Shown: positions 47,788 to 56,357, counted from the stretch's first letter. The stretch: 64,000 bases of DNA from an uncultured Collinsella sp. (GCA_902470905.1 CABRIC010000005.1:1-64000); one strand, 5' to 3'. Notes: a model not told the origin generated them from the letters alone. Program-made: numbers and translations.

Positions 47788-48702
47788 ATGCAGATCAACA
47801 AGGTCACCTTTATCGGCAAGGGCGGCGTCGGCCTGCTCTACGGCAGCATGATTGCCAAGGCCCTCGGCAATGACGCCGTCCAATACGTTATGGATGACGC
47901 CCGTTTTGAGCGTCACGCGGGCGATGCGCTCACCGTCAACGGAAAGCCTTGCGATCTCACGTCCGTCCGTGCCAGCGAGGCAGCGCCCGCCGATCTGGTC
48001 ATCCTGACGGTCAAGACCACCGGTCTCGACCAAGCACTCAAGACTATGGAGCGTGTCGTGGGGCCCAACACGCTCATCGCCTCGCTGTGCAACGGCATTA
48101 CGAGCGAGCAAAAGATTGCCGAACGCTTTGGCTGGGAGCATACCGTTCTTGGTATCTGCCAGGGCATGGACGCCGTGTTCCTCAACGGCGCGCTCACCTT
48201 TACCAATGCGGGCGAAATTCGCTTTGGCGCGGCAGCGGGCACCAAGCCCGCAACCGTTACCGCCATCGACGAGCTCTATACGCGCTGCGGCATCGCCCAT
48301 ACCGTCGAGAGCGACATTGCGCACCGCATGTGGGCCAAACTCATGCTCAACGACGGCATCAACCAGACCTGCATGGCCTACGGCGGGACCTACGGAAGCG
48401 CCACGGAGCCGGGCTCCGAGCAGCGCCGCTGTTTTGTCTCCGCCATGCGCGAAACGCTTGCGGTCGCCAACGCCGAGGGCGTTGAACTGACCGAGGCAGA
48501 CCTGACGCAAATGGTGCACCTCATCGAGGGAATCGACCCCGCCGGTATGCCCTCGATGGCTCAAGACCGCATCGCAAGGCGCAAAACCGAGGTTGATGAG
48601 TTCGCGGGCACCATCTGCCGCCTCGCAGCCAAACACGATATCCAGGCACCGCAAAACGAATGGCTCTATCGACGCATTCGCGATATCGAGAAAAGTTGGT
48701 AG
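47788..48702 (+). CDS. Ketopantoate reductase (PanE/ApbA) family protein
   Basis: The 304-residue protein has an N-terminal NADP-binding fold (VTFIGKGGVGLLYGSMIAKALG; the usual GxGxxG reads GKGGVG), VILTVKTTGLDQAL, SLCNGITSEQKIAERFG, and a C-terminal helical domain with KLMLNDGINQTCMAYG and PSMAQDRIARRKTEVDEFAG (active-site region). PanE makes pantoate for coenzyme A; many paralogues have other substrates, so the symbol is left out. ATG 47788 is preferred over 47779 because GGGGAG is correctly spaced only from it. Confidence 0.85.
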   Translation: MQINKVTFIGKGGVGLLYGSMIAKALGNDAVQYVMDDARFERHAGDALTVNGKPCDLTSVRASEAAPADLVILTVKTTGLDQALKTMERVVGPNTLIASLCNGITSEQKIAERFGWEHTVLGICQGMDAVFLNGALTFTNAGEIRFGAAAGTKPATVTAIDELYTRCGIAHTVESDIAHRMWAKLMLNDGINQTCMAYGGTYGSATEPGSEQRRCFVSAMRETLAVANAEGVELTEADLTQMVHLIEGIDPAGMPSMAQDRIARRKTEVDEFAGTICRLAAKHDIQAPQNEWLYRRIRDIEKSW

Positions 48703-48736
48703 CGCCGACGCGCCGCATTCAACAGCCTTAACAGCA

Positions 48737-48773
48737 AAGCCGCCGCAAGGAGCACTCCCCTTACGGCGGCCTT
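48737..48773. terminator. Terminator between the panE-like gene and the convergent small gene
   Basis: AAGCCGCCGCAAGG (48737-48750) pairs with CCTTACGGCGGCCTT (48759-48773) with one mismatch. Confidence 0.7.
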
Positions 48774-48810
48774 CATCTTCGTCTATGACCGGCGGCCGAT
48801 CTCACAACAG

Positions 48811-49017
48811 TTAGCGTTGCGACCCCGGCACCTCGTCCTCATCGTCGCGGCAAAGAACCACGCCTGCGCTTCCCAGCAGCGTGGCCGCGATCAGCGCGCC
48901 GACCACGATAGGAGCAGCCCCGCATGTCCCCTGCATGCCCGCGACGAGCGCGGCCGTGGGACCAAGGCAGCCAAGCATCAACGCGACGGCGGCAACGGCA
49001 ATATCTCGAGCATTCAC
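48811..49017 (-). CDS. Small two-helix membrane protein
   Basis: The 68-residue product MNARDIAVAAVALMLGCLGP... has two hydrophobic segments (about residues 6-25 and 35-56) joined by a short glycine/cysteine-containing turn (AGMQGTCGAAP) and an acidic tail RDDEDEVPG. GGAGGAAG lies about 11 nt upstream of ATG 49017. No family was recognised. The gap 49018-49203 beyond it holds only an imperfect hairpin at about 49134-49182 that may end the next gene's transcript. Confidence 0.5.
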   Translation of the reverse strand: MNARDIAVAAVALMLGCLGPTAALVAGMQGTCGAAPIVVGALIAATLLGSAGVVLCRDDEDEVPGSQR

Positions 49018-49203
49018 AAGACCACTTCCTCCAAGAGAAAGACCTTATTTCTCAAGAACCAGTGTGCCCCGCATCCATACGCCCAGCGTACCGCCACGGT
49101 AAGGGCTCTGTTAACTCAAACGCATACATAGAACGGACGTCCTTACGTTGCCCTAAAGCTCGGTAAAGACGCCCGTCCGCCAAATATCCGTGATGCAGAA
49201 AAA

Positions 49204-49980
49204 TTACCAACCGGTGTAGTAATCGGTGGTTCCGGCAGCACAGCCGGAGTCATAGACCTTGCAATCACCCTTGGAGCCCGTAAAGGTCGAGCCCTGGGCC
49301 ATATCGCCCGCGGCAACAACGTAATAGCCGTCGGAATCGCGCCAGAAGCCCTCAGAATCCTGAGTCCATTCGCCCGTGCGATAGTGATAAAGCACATTGC
49401 TGCTGTAATAGGTCTCGCGGCGACCGTTGTAGTTATTGACACCCATAGAGCGCGTCAGGCCCGATCCGTTCGCGTAGGACGCGGCAGACGCGTAGGACGG
49501 AGTGTAACCGGCGTTGTAGTACGAAGCCCGGGCGGCCTCGGCAGCCTCCGCCTCGGCGGCAGCAACCTCGAGCGCTTCGCGCTTGGCATCCTCAAGTGCA
49601 GTGCGCAGCTCATCGAGCTCGGTCGACTTCGCGTCGACCTCCTCCATCGTCAAAAGACTGCCCGCACCGTCGATACAACTCTGCAGTACAGCGCGCTCGT
49701 CATCGGTGGCATAGTCACCGTACATGTTCATGATGATCTGAGCACGCATCTCAAGGGAATCGCGCTTGGCCTCCATCGAGGCGTTCCACTCCTGCATGGA
49801 GCCAAAGCCGTCGCTGCGATAGTCGACAGGCTGCACCAGCGTCGCCTCGGACGGCGTGGATCCAACCGTGTCGGACAGTGTTGCCGCGTGGGCATCAGTT
49901 GCACCGGCGCCCGCCAAAAGTGCCACGGTCAGAGCGGCGGAAAGGGCGGCGGCTTTCGGTTTTCGTGAATCGATCCTCAT
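49204..49980 (-). CDS. Secreted protein with coiled coil and C-terminal beta-rich domain
   Basis: The 258-residue protein has a signal peptide (MRIDSRKPKAAALSAALTVALLAGAGATDAHA), a predicted coiled coil rich in Glu/Ala (about residues 60-150, TMEEVDAKSTELDELRTALEDAKREALEVAAAEAEAAEAARA), a Tyr/Ser/Asn-rich linker, and a C-terminal domain (about 180-258) ending YYVVAAGDMAQGSTFTGSKGDCKVYDSGCAAGTTDYYTGW. The end resembles RlpA/3D-type double-psi barrels of cell-wall enzymes, with a probable Cys-Cys bridge, but the similarity is by eye. Start ATG 49980 follows GGAGG at 11 nt. Confidence 0.7.
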   Translation of the reverse strand: MRIDSRKPKAAALSAALTVALLAGAGATDAHAATLSDTVGSTPSEATLVQPVDYRSDGFGSMQEWNASMEAKRDSLEMRAQIIMNMYGDYATDDERAVLQSCIDGAGSLLTMEEVDAKSTELDELRTALEDAKREALEVAAAEAEAAEAARASYYNAGYTPSYASAASYANGSGLTRSMGVNNYNGRRETYYSSNVLYHYRTGEWTQDSEGFWRDSDGYYVVAAGDMAQGSTFTGSKGDCKVYDSGCAAGTTDYYTGW

Positions 49981-50285
49981 GTAGCTGGAAACCTCCGTAG
50001 TGCGTTTTTGCTGCGTTTGAGCTGCGTATGATTCGATCGCGCTGCATAGTACCCCGAGCAAATCGCGACCTGCGGTTTTACTCAAAAGGCGCACGTCAAT
50101 TGCGTAAAACTCACATCCTCTCAACAGGAGTTTTCCACAACTCGAATGCATAAAGCATGTCAAAAACCCTGTTTTTGCGCCCTCTCTATGCAAAAAAGAC
50201 GCCTGTGCAACCATTGTTCGCACAGGCGTCTTGAGCAGGCATTTTATGCAGTTATACCTATCGAGTCGCAAGGGGTCCTTGCACA
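49981..50285. other. Intergenic region upstream of the secreted protein gene
   Basis: About 305 bp without a recognised gene. It contains a 7-bp AAAACTC/GAGTTTT hairpin near 50107-50137 and a DnaA-box-like TTTTCCACA at 50131-50139 (one mismatch, isolated). The metY terminator occupies 50192-50232. Confidence 0.4.
50192..50232 (-). terminator. Terminator of metY
   Basis: AAGACGCCTGTGC (50196-50208) pairs perfectly with GCACAGGCGTCTT (50220-50232). On the minus strand a run of T from 50197 to 50192 follows. Confidence 0.92.
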
Positions 50286-50292
50286 AGTCGCC

Positions 50293-51603
50293 TTACTCGT
50301 CCAGCGCGGCGAAGGCCTGCTTCAGATCCCAAATGATATCCTCGGCGTTCTCGGTACCGATGGAAAGACGGATCGTGGAGGGCGTGATGTTCTGCTCGGC
50401 GAGCTCCTCGGCAGAGAGCTGCGAGTGCGTGGTAGTAGCCGGGTGCACGACGAGCGACTTGACGTCGGCCACGTTGGCGAGCAGTGAGAAGACCTGCAGA
50501 TGATCGATGAACTTCCAAGCTGCCTCCTGGCCACCCTTAATCTCAAAGGTAAAGATCGAGGCACCACCGTTGGGGAAGTACTTCTGATAGAGCTCGTGAT
50601 CGGGGTGCTCAGACAGGCTCGGGTGGTTCACCTTGGCAACGTGGCTGTCACCAACCAGGAACTCAACGACCTTCTTGGTGTTCTCGACATGACGGTCAAC
50701 GCGCAGCGACAGAGTCTCGGTGCCCTGGAGCAGGACCCAGGCGTTGAACGGGCTGATGCAGGCGCCCTCGTCACGCAGCAAGATAGCGCGGACATAGGTC
50801 GCGAAGGCGGCGGGACCGGCAGCCTCGGCAAACGAGACGCCATGGTAGGAGGGGTTGGGCTCGGCGATCTGCGCATACTTGCCGCTCGCCTTCCAGTCAA
50901 AGTTGCCGCCATCGACAATCACGCCGCCCAGCGAGGTGCCGTGGCCGCCAATGAACTTAGTTGCGGAGTGAACAACGATGTTGGCGCCGTGCTCCAGCGG
51001 GCGGAACAGATACGGGGTGCCGAAGGTGTTGTCGACGACAACCGGTAAACCGTGCTTCTTGGCGATCTCGGAGATGGCGTCGATGTTGGGGATGTCGGAG
51101 TTGGGGTTGCCGAGCGTCTCGAGGTAGATGACCGTGGTGTTGTCCTTGATGGCGCCCTCGACCTCGTCCAGGTTGTGGGCATCGACGAAGGTGGTCTCGA
51201 CGCCAAACTGGGAGAGCGTGTGCTCCAGCAGGTTGTAGGAACCGCCGTAGATGGTCTTCTGGGCAACCACATGGTCGCCGGCCTGAGCGAGCGCCTGCAG
51301 GGTATAGGTGATGGCGGCGGCACCAGAGGCGACGGCGAGGCCAGCAACGCCACCCTCGAGCGCGGCGATGCGATCCTCGAAGACGCCCTGGGTGGAGTTG
51401 GTCAGACGGCCGTAGATGTTACCGGCGTCGGCAAGACCAAAGCGGTCGGCGGCGTGCTGGGAGTTGCGGAACACATAGCTCGTGGTCTGGTAGATAGGCA
51501 CGGCGCGGGAGTCGGATGCGGGATCGGCGCTCTCCTGGCCAACGTGCAGCTGCAGGGTATCGAAACCAAAAGTGTGCTCGGGGTTGTTGATGAACTGGCT
51601 CAT
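50293..51603 (-). CDS. metY: O-acetylhomoserine sulfhydrylase (aminocarboxypropyltransferase)
   Basis: The 436-residue PLP enzyme joins O-acetylhomoserine with sulfide to form homocysteine. It has GFDTLQLHVGQESADPASDSRAVPIYQTTSYVF, IYGRLTNSTQGVFEDRIAALEGG, DNTFGTPYLFRPLEHGANIVVHSATKFIGGHGTSLGGVI with the PLP lysine, and SEHPDHELYQKYFPNGGASIFTFEIKGG. Length and the SxxHP motif fit MetY rather than cystathionine synthases. It has its own promoter at 51787-51815 and a candidate Cys/Met leader peptide at 51665-51718. AAGGAG precedes ATG 51603. Confidence 0.95.
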   Translation of the reverse strand: MSQFINNPEHTFGFDTLQLHVGQESADPASDSRAVPIYQTTSYVFRNSQHAADRFGLADAGNIYGRLTNSTQGVFEDRIAALEGGVAGLAVASGAAAITYTLQALAQAGDHVVAQKTIYGGSYNLLEHTLSQFGVETTFVDAHNLDEVEGAIKDNTTVIYLETLGNPNSDIPNIDAISEIAKKHGLPVVVDNTFGTPYLFRPLEHGANIVVHSATKFIGGHGTSLGGVIVDGGNFDWKASGKYAQIAEPNPSYHGVSFAEAAGPAAFATYVRAILLRDEGACISPFNAWVLLQGTETLSLRVDRHVENTKKVVEFLVGDSHVAKVNHPSLSEHPDHELYQKYFPNGGASIFTFEIKGGQEAAWKFIDHLQVFSLLANVADVKSLVVHPATTTHSQLSAEELAEQNITPSTIRLSIGTENAEDIIWDLKQAFAALDE

Positions 51604-51664
51604 GATGATCTCCTTGATCGAACAAAAGTAATAAGCGTAAGAGAAGTAAGTCGCTGTCTCCTGA

Positions 51665-51718
51665 TCACGCCGACGGGCGCAAGCAGGAGCCCGGCATTCG
51701 TCTTGGTAAGCAATTCAT
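51665..51718 (-). CDS. Candidate leader peptide upstream of metY
   Basis: A 17-codon frame, MNCLPRRMPGSCLRPSA, has AAAGGAGG 7 nt before its ATG and lies between the metY promoter and the metY start. It contains two Cys and two Met codons. Its 3' half overlaps the segment CTCCTG, which can pair with CAGGAG just after the stop codon, and GCCGGGC, which can pair with GCCC...CGGC. This is the layout of ribosome-mediated attenuation by amino acid supply. No direct evidence of translation. Confidence 0.5.
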   Translation of the reverse strand: MNCLPRRMPGSCLRPSA

Positions 51719-51786
51719 ATGCGGGCCTCCTTTCGCATCCCGGTTCCGTGGTTGGCTTAATTACCTACCGCCTTTGTGTGTTTTGA

Positions 51787-51815
51787 ATAGTACGAGCATT
51801 GTTTCCCTCGGTCAA
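51787..51815 (-). promoter_or_regulatory. metY promoter
   Basis: TTGACC (51815-51810) and TACTAT (51792-51787) on the minus strand are spaced by exactly 17 nt. The predicted transcript starts near 51780 and includes the leader frame at 51718. Confidence 0.7.
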
Positions 51816-51834
51816 TCACTTAAAAGCGCTAACC

Positions 51835-51857
51835 TGTTATCGGTTATATAGATAACA
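51835..51857. promoter_or_regulatory. Candidate LysR-type operator
   Basis: TGTTATC (51835-51841) and GATAACA (51851-51857) are perfect inverted repeats with a 9-nt spacer, giving a T-N11-A core typical of LysR-type regulators. It lies in the divergent region between metY and the LysR gene. Confidence 0.55.
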
Positions 51858-51875
51858 CTCGAAAGGATGGCGCCG

Positions 51876-52814
51876 ATGACCCTTCAGCAGCTTCGTTTTC
51901 TGATTGCCGTGGCAGAGTCCGGCTCAATTAACGCCGCAGCTCAGCGCCTCTATACCGCTCAGTCCAACATATCAAACGCCGTCAAAAGCCTGGAACAGGA
52001 GCTCCATCTGGAGATCTTTACGCGCTCCAGCCGCGGCGTCACGCTCACCAACGACGGCACCGAGCTTTTGGGCTATGCGCGCCAGGTCGTAGAGCAGGCC
52101 GACATGCTCGAGGCGCGCTACGAGGACGGCGGCACCCCGCAAGCCCGCCTCGCCATTTCCGCCCAGCATTACGCCTTTTCGGTCGAGGCCTTCGTCAACG
52201 TCGTCGAGCGCTGCCGGGACGACAAGTTCGAGTTCATCATGCGCGAGACCACCACGTCGCAGATCATCGATGACGTCCGCGCGTTTCGCAGCGACATTGG
52301 CATCCTCTATCTGGACGACTTTAACAATCGTGTCCTACAGAAAGCCTTTACCGATGCCCGAGCAAGCTTCCATCACCTCTTTGATGCAAAGGTCCACGTG
52401 TTCGTAAGTGAGCGCCACCCGCTTGCCCGCCGCCCGCAGCTGTCCCTTGCCGACCTTACGCCCTATACGCGCTACAGCTTTGAGCAGGGAACCTCAAACT
52501 CCTTCTATTACGCCGAGGAGCCGTTTAGCTACATCCCCTGCGATCGCAACATTCGAGTCTCTGACCGCGGCACGCTCACCAATCTGCTGATCACCTCGAA
52601 CGGCTACACGCTCTCCACCGGCGTGCTCTCAAACGAAATGCAATGGGGCATGGCATCGATTCCGCTGGCAGATGCCCCGACGATGCACGTAGGCTATATC
52701 ATGCACGATGAACGCAAGCCCTCTCCCCTGTTGCAGCAATACCTCGACGAGCTCGACCGCATCATCCAAGAAAACCAGCCATCAGAGGACGGGGTAGATA
52801 TGGTAGATTGCTAG
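51876..52814 (+). CDS. LysR-family transcriptional regulator
   Basis: The 312-residue protein has the LysR helix-turn-helix (MTLQQLRFLIAVAESGSINAAAQRLYTAQSNISNAVKSLEQELHLEIFTRSSRGVTLTNDG) at residues 1-60, followed by an effector-binding domain ending PLLQQYLDELDRIIQ. Divergent placement from metY, with an inverted repeat between, suggests control of sulfur amino acid synthesis; that link is an inference. ATG 51876 is preferred because AAAGG is correctly spaced from it and not from ATG 51867. Confidence 0.9.
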   Translation: MTLQQLRFLIAVAESGSINAAAQRLYTAQSNISNAVKSLEQELHLEIFTRSSRGVTLTNDGTELLGYARQVVEQADMLEARYEDGGTPQARLAISAQHYAFSVEAFVNVVERCRDDKFEFIMRETTTSQIIDDVRAFRSDIGILYLDDFNNRVLQKAFTDARASFHHLFDAKVHVFVSERHPLARRPQLSLADLTPYTRYSFEQGTSNSFYYAEEPFSYIPCDRNIRVSDRGTLTNLLITSNGYTLSTGVLSNEMQWGMASIPLADAPTMHVGYIMHDERKPSPLLQQYLDELDRIIQENQPSEDGVDMVDC

Positions 52815-52877
52815 CCCTCGGCGAACGCGGCGCTACAATGGTCACTCACACGAAACGTACCCAACGAAAGGAACCAT

Positions 52878-53363
52878 GTGAAGGTCATCATCTATACCGA
52901 CGGCTCGGCCCGATCAAATCCGGGACGCGGCGGATACGGCGCCGTGCTCAAATACACCAACCCCGCCGGCAAGACCTTCACCTCCGAGCTTTCGCGCGGC
53001 TACGCCAAGACCACCAACAACCGCATGGAGCTCATGGCGGTCATCGTGGCGCTCGAGGCACTTAACCGCCCCTGCGAGGTCGAGGTCCATTCCGATTCGC
53101 AGTACGTCGTCAACGCCTTTAACAAGCACTGGATCGACGGCTGGAAAAAGCGCGGATGGAAAACCGCCAACAAGCAGCCCGTTAAGAACCGCGACCTGTG
53201 GGAGCGCCTGCTTGCCGCCAAAAGCAAGCATAAGGTGGAGTTCATCTGGGTTAAGGGACATGCCGGCCACGAGCTCAACGAGCGCTGCGACGAGCTCGCC
53301 ACCACGGCGGCCGACGGCAGCAACCTCGATATCGACACCGGCTTTAACGAGAGCGACCTGTAA
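52878..53363 (+). CDS. rnhA: Ribonuclease HI
   Basis: The 161-residue enzyme degrades RNA in RNA-DNA hybrids. Catalytic residues are visible: Asp8 in YTDGSARSNPGRGGYG, Glu in TTNNRMELMAVIVAL, Asp in VHSDSQYVVNA and the final Asp in NERCDELA; WVKGHAGHELNERCDELA is the usual C-terminal motif. It also has the basic-handle region HWIDGWKKRGWKTANKQPVKN. A GTG start at 52878 follows AAAGGAA. Confidence 0.95.
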   Translation: MKVIIYTDGSARSNPGRGGYGAVLKYTNPAGKTFTSELSRGYAKTTNNRMELMAVIVALEALNRPCEVEVHSDSQYVVNAFNKHWIDGWKKRGWKTANKQPVKNRDLWERLLAAKSKHKVEFIWVKGHAGHELNERCDELATTAADGSNLDIDTGFNESDL

Positions 53364-53436
53364 TAGCGTTTTCGCGCAGCTTTATATCCCCACGCGCTAC
53401 ACTCATCTTGTAGACCAAACAACGCAAGGGGGACGT

Positions 53437-54543
53437 ATGCTGCGCATCGCGACCATCGGCACATCCATGATCACCGACGACTTTATCCAAGTCGTCAACG
53501 CCAACGACCAAGCCGCGTTTGTGGGCACGCTTTCACGCGACGCCAATCGCGGTACTACCTTTACCGCCGAGCGCGGTGGTGAGCGAAACTTTACGTCGCT
53601 CGATGAGCTCGCGGCAGCCGCCGACGTCGACGCCGTCTATATCGGCAGCCCTAACGCACTTCACTACGAGCAGGCCCTTGCCTGCATCGCCGGTGGCAAG
53701 CACGTCATCGTCGAGAAACCCTTCTGCGCCACCGAAGCGCAGGCGCTGGAAGTCTTCCGCGCTGCCGAGGCAGCAGGTGTCGTGGCCCTCGAGGCCATGC
53801 GTCCCCTCCACGATCCCGCCTTCCACGCCATCGAGGACGCCCTGGGCGAGATCGCCCCCATCCGCCGCGCCTCATTGCGCTTTGGCAAGTATTCCTCGCG
53901 CTACAACGAGATTCTCGCGGGACGCGCCACCAATATCTTCGACTGCAATATGGCATCGGGTTCCCTCATGGACATTGGCGTCTACGCCGTCGAGCCCATG
54001 GTCGAGATTTTCGGCATGCCTTCCGGCCTTACGAGCATGACTACTCTGCTCGACCCCACCACGCGACAGCTCACGCACGGCCCCATCGACGGCTGCGGTT
54101 CCATCCTCGCCAGCTATGGCGGAGGCCGCATCTCCGTCGAGCTCGCGCACTCCAAAATTACGAATGACCTGCTGCCCTCGCAGATCGAAGGCGAGCGTGG
54201 CACTATCCAGATCGACCATCTGTCCACGCCCCGCAACGTCCGCATCGACTATCGCGGCGATGTCGTACGCGGCTCGGCGACCGAGGCACCGCGCGAACAG
54301 GGCGACAACGGCCGCGTGCTCGACCTACCCAAATCGAGCAACACTATGGAATACGAACTCACAGACTTTATCACCGCCATCGGCGGCATCGATAACGTTA
54401 AGGAAGAGATTTGGGAGACCCCGGCAGGACGCCACGAGCTTGGCCACTACCGCGATGTCACGCTCGTCTCACTGCGCATCATGGATGCCGTGCGCCAGCA
54501 GGCCGGCATTACCTTCCCGGCCGACGCAGACAAGCAGGCATAG
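53437..54543 (+). CDS. Gfo/Idh/MocA-family oxidoreductase (second copy)
   Basis: The 368-residue protein begins MLRIATIGTSMITDDFIQVVNAND (a variant of the GxGxxG loop), with VDAVYIGSPNALHYEQALACIAGGKHVIVEKPFCATEAQA and a C-terminal domain with GSLMDIGVYAVEPMVEIFG. It is distinct from the homologue at 45160. Substrate unknown. ATG 53437 follows AAGGGGG. An acylphosphatase gene starts 2 nt after its stop and is probably co-translated. Confidence 0.87.
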   Translation: MLRIATIGTSMITDDFIQVVNANDQAAFVGTLSRDANRGTTFTAERGGERNFTSLDELAAAADVDAVYIGSPNALHYEQALACIAGGKHVIVEKPFCATEAQALEVFRAAEAAGVVALEAMRPLHDPAFHAIEDALGEIAPIRRASLRFGKYSSRYNEILAGRATNIFDCNMASGSLMDIGVYAVEPMVEIFGMPSGLTSMTTLLDPTTRQLTHGPIDGCGSILASYGGGRISVELAHSKITNDLLPSQIEGERGTIQIDHLSTPRNVRIDYRGDVVRGSATEAPREQGDNGRVLDLPKSSNTMEYELTDFITAIGGIDNVKEEIWETPAGRHELGHYRDVTLVSLRIMDAVRQQAGITFPADADKQA

Positions 54544-54545
54544 CG

Positions 54546-54956
54546 ATGGGCCTCTTCGATACGTTCTTCTCCAGCGTCACCGGCGGCAGTCGAGAGCCTC
54601 AAAAACCATCAAACGTCGAGCTCGAGCTGCGCCGCAGGCTTACCGTGCTCGCAAGCGACGAGGCCACTCAAGACACTCCCCTGCGCTATTTCCTGCACTG
54701 GACGGGGCAAGTCCAAGGCGTTGGTTTTCGCTTTACCAACACCAACCTCGCGCAGGCACGCGCACTCACCGGCTGGGTGCGTAACATGGAAGACGGCTCA
54801 GTCGAGATGGAGATACAGGGAGCTCCGGCAAACATCCTATCTCATCTCGAGGCGCTTCATGCCTCCTACGAGCGCATGGGAACGCGTTTTCGCCTCGTAG
54901 ACGCCCAGGCCCGAGCCCCACTTGCCAATGAAGACGGTTTCACGCCTCGTTATTAG
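54546..54956 (+). CDS. Acylphosphatase with N-terminal extension
   Basis: The 136-residue protein contains the acylphosphatase fold at about residues 45-115, with GQVQGVGFRFTNTNLAQ (catalytic Arg in VGFR) and TGWVRNMEDGSVEMEIQG (catalytic Asn). The family hydrolyses acyl phosphates such as carbamoyl phosphate and is normally about 90 residues; here 40 extra residues precede it, including a charged helix ELELRRRLTVLASD. ATG 54546 lies 2 nt after the oxidoreductase stop with only a weak ribosome binding site, suggesting translational coupling. Confidence 0.88.
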   Translation: MGLFDTFFSSVTGGSREPQKPSNVELELRRRLTVLASDEATQDTPLRYFLHWTGQVQGVGFRFTNTNLAQARALTGWVRNMEDGSVEMEIQGAPANILSHLEALHASYERMGTRFRLVDAQARAPLANEDGFTPRY

Positions 54957-55017
54957 TATTGTGTGCTAAATACGGTATCATTTACCTACGACCGTTGATA
55001 GAAAAGAGGCGAGGCAC

Positions 55018-55398
55018 ATGGCGGTGCAAAGAAGGAATACCAGGCAGCGAAAGCTGGTTCTTGACGCCGTGCGCCAAAGCTACAACCATCCCACCGCCGA
55101 CGAAATCTACAACGTCGTGCGCGCGCAGGATGACAAAATCAGCCGCGGTACGGTCTACCGCAACCTCAATCTCTTGGCCGACGCCGGCGAGATCCTCTCC
55201 ATCAAGACGCCGGGCGGCAGCCGCTTCGATCGCACGATCGAGCCGCACGCACATATCATCTGCACCTCATGCAGCCGCGTCATCGACGTACCGCTCCCCT
55301 TCGATGCCCAGCTCGACGCCAAAGCGTCCGAGCAAATCGGCTGGCACGTCACGTCGCACTACACCATCTTCGAGGGTCTCTGCCCCGACTGCCGGTAG
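55018..55398 (+). CDS. Fur-family metalloregulator
   Basis: The 126-residue protein has the Fur winged helix (RNTRQRKLVLDAVRQSYNHPTADEIYNVVRAQDDKISRGTVYRNLNLLADAGEILSIKTPGGSRFD) and a dimerisation domain with HAHIICTSCSRVIDVPLP and a terminal CPDC, forming the structural Cys4 zinc site. It could be Fur, PerR or Zur type; the short form with CxxC pairs is close to PerR. ATG 55018 follows GAGGCG. The stop codon is the first triplet of a long hairpin. Confidence 0.9.
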   Translation: MAVQRRNTRQRKLVLDAVRQSYNHPTADEIYNVVRAQDDKISRGTVYRNLNLLADAGEILSIKTPGGSRFDRTIEPHAHIICTSCSRVIDVPLPFDAQLDAKASEQIGWHVTSHYTIFEGLCPDCR

Positions 55399-55478
55399 AT
55401 GTTTGGAACATGCCTTAAAATCCACCTTTCCGCACTTTGCAGCAAAAAGTAGATTCCTAGACATGTCCCAAATGTCTA
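55396..55478. repeat. Long imperfect hairpin supplying the stop codons of two convergent genes
   Basis: Bases 55396-55412 (TAGATGTTTGGAACATG) and 55462-55478 (CATGTCCCAAATGTCTA) are inverted copies at 14 of 17 positions, and weaker pairing continues inward to about 55430/55446. The outermost TAG is the stop of the Fur-family gene, and the outermost CTA is the stop of the minus-strand HAD gene. Confidence 0.65.
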
Positions 55479-56273
55479 CTCAGCAAGTAGACGACGCAGC
55501 TCTTCTTCGACCGTGCGCACGTAGCGGACGCGGTCGTTAATGCCACGCATAGAGGGGTTGCAGCTCTCCATCAGATAGGGATGGCCCACGACGTTGAGCA
55601 TGTCGCGATCGTTCTCATTGTCGCCAAACGCCATCATCTCATCGGGCGAAATACCCAGGGCACGACCGTAATCGGCAAGCGCGGAGCCCTTGCCCGAACC
55701 GAAACCGATAAAGTCCGTCCATTCGGTTCCCGACGTCATCACGTCAACACGGTCGCTAAAGAGGCGCTCAAAATACTCCAGGGCCGCCGGCTGATCCACC
55801 TCGGGCGTCTGGAAGGCAATCTTAATGACGTCCTCGTCGATGTCCTCGGGGCGGGCGACCACCGCCACATCGCAGTGGACCTCATAGCGCAAATGATCGA
55901 CGAACGCATCGTTGCCGCTCATGGTGTAGAGGTGTCCCTCACACGAAAGGGTCACGTCGGCATGGGGATACGCAACCACGGCATTCGCGATATCCATAGC
56001 AAGGCTACGCTCCATGGAACGCTTGACAACGGCACGTCCCTCGCTCATCACCAGGGCTCCGTTTTCGCATACATAGGCGAGCTCATCGGCCACCGGGGCA
56101 AACAGATAGCGCAAGCTCGCATATTGACGGCCGCTCGCCGGCATAAACACGATACCGCGACGATGCAGCTCATCGATGAGCTCAAAGGCCTCGGAACGCG
56201 GCTCGCGCTCCCCCGGATGCAGCAACGTGCCGTCCAAATCGCATGCAATCAGCTTGATTCCTTCAAGACCCAT
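55476..56273 (-). CDS. Cof-type HAD-IIB hydrolase
   Basis: The 265-residue protein begins MGLEGIKLIACDLDGTLLHPGEREPRSE, with IVFMPASGRQYASLRYLF, a C2 cap, the lysine region GKGSALADYGRALGI and MMAFGDNENDRDMLNVVGHPYLMESC. The group dephosphorylates sugar phosphates, flavin precursors and others; the substrate is not evident. ATG 56273 is preceded by GGGGGG at 7 nt; a GTG further upstream is less well placed. Convergent with the Fur-family gene. Confidence 0.88.
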   Translation of the reverse strand: MGLEGIKLIACDLDGTLLHPGEREPRSEAFELIDELHRRGIVFMPASGRQYASLRYLFAPVADELAYVCENGALVMSEGRAVVKRSMERSLAMDIANAVVAYPHADVTLSCEGHLYTMSGNDAFVDHLRYEVHCDVAVVARPEDIDEDVIKIAFQTPEVDQPAALEYFERLFSDRVDVMTSGTEWTDFIGFGSGKGSALADYGRALGISPDEMMAFGDNENDRDMLNVVGHPYLMESCNPSMRGINDRVRYVRTVEEELRRLLAE

Positions 56274-56357
56274 ATGCTTTCCCCCCACAGCATCTCATCA
56301 ACAGAAAGACGGACTTTGAATAGTTGCCTCTCAAAGTCCGTCTTACTTATACGCACG

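Noticed and set aside
50131..50139. DnaA box TTTTCCACA suggesting a replication origin
   Set aside because: A single near-match without a cluster or dnaA/dnaN genes nearby is expected by chance.
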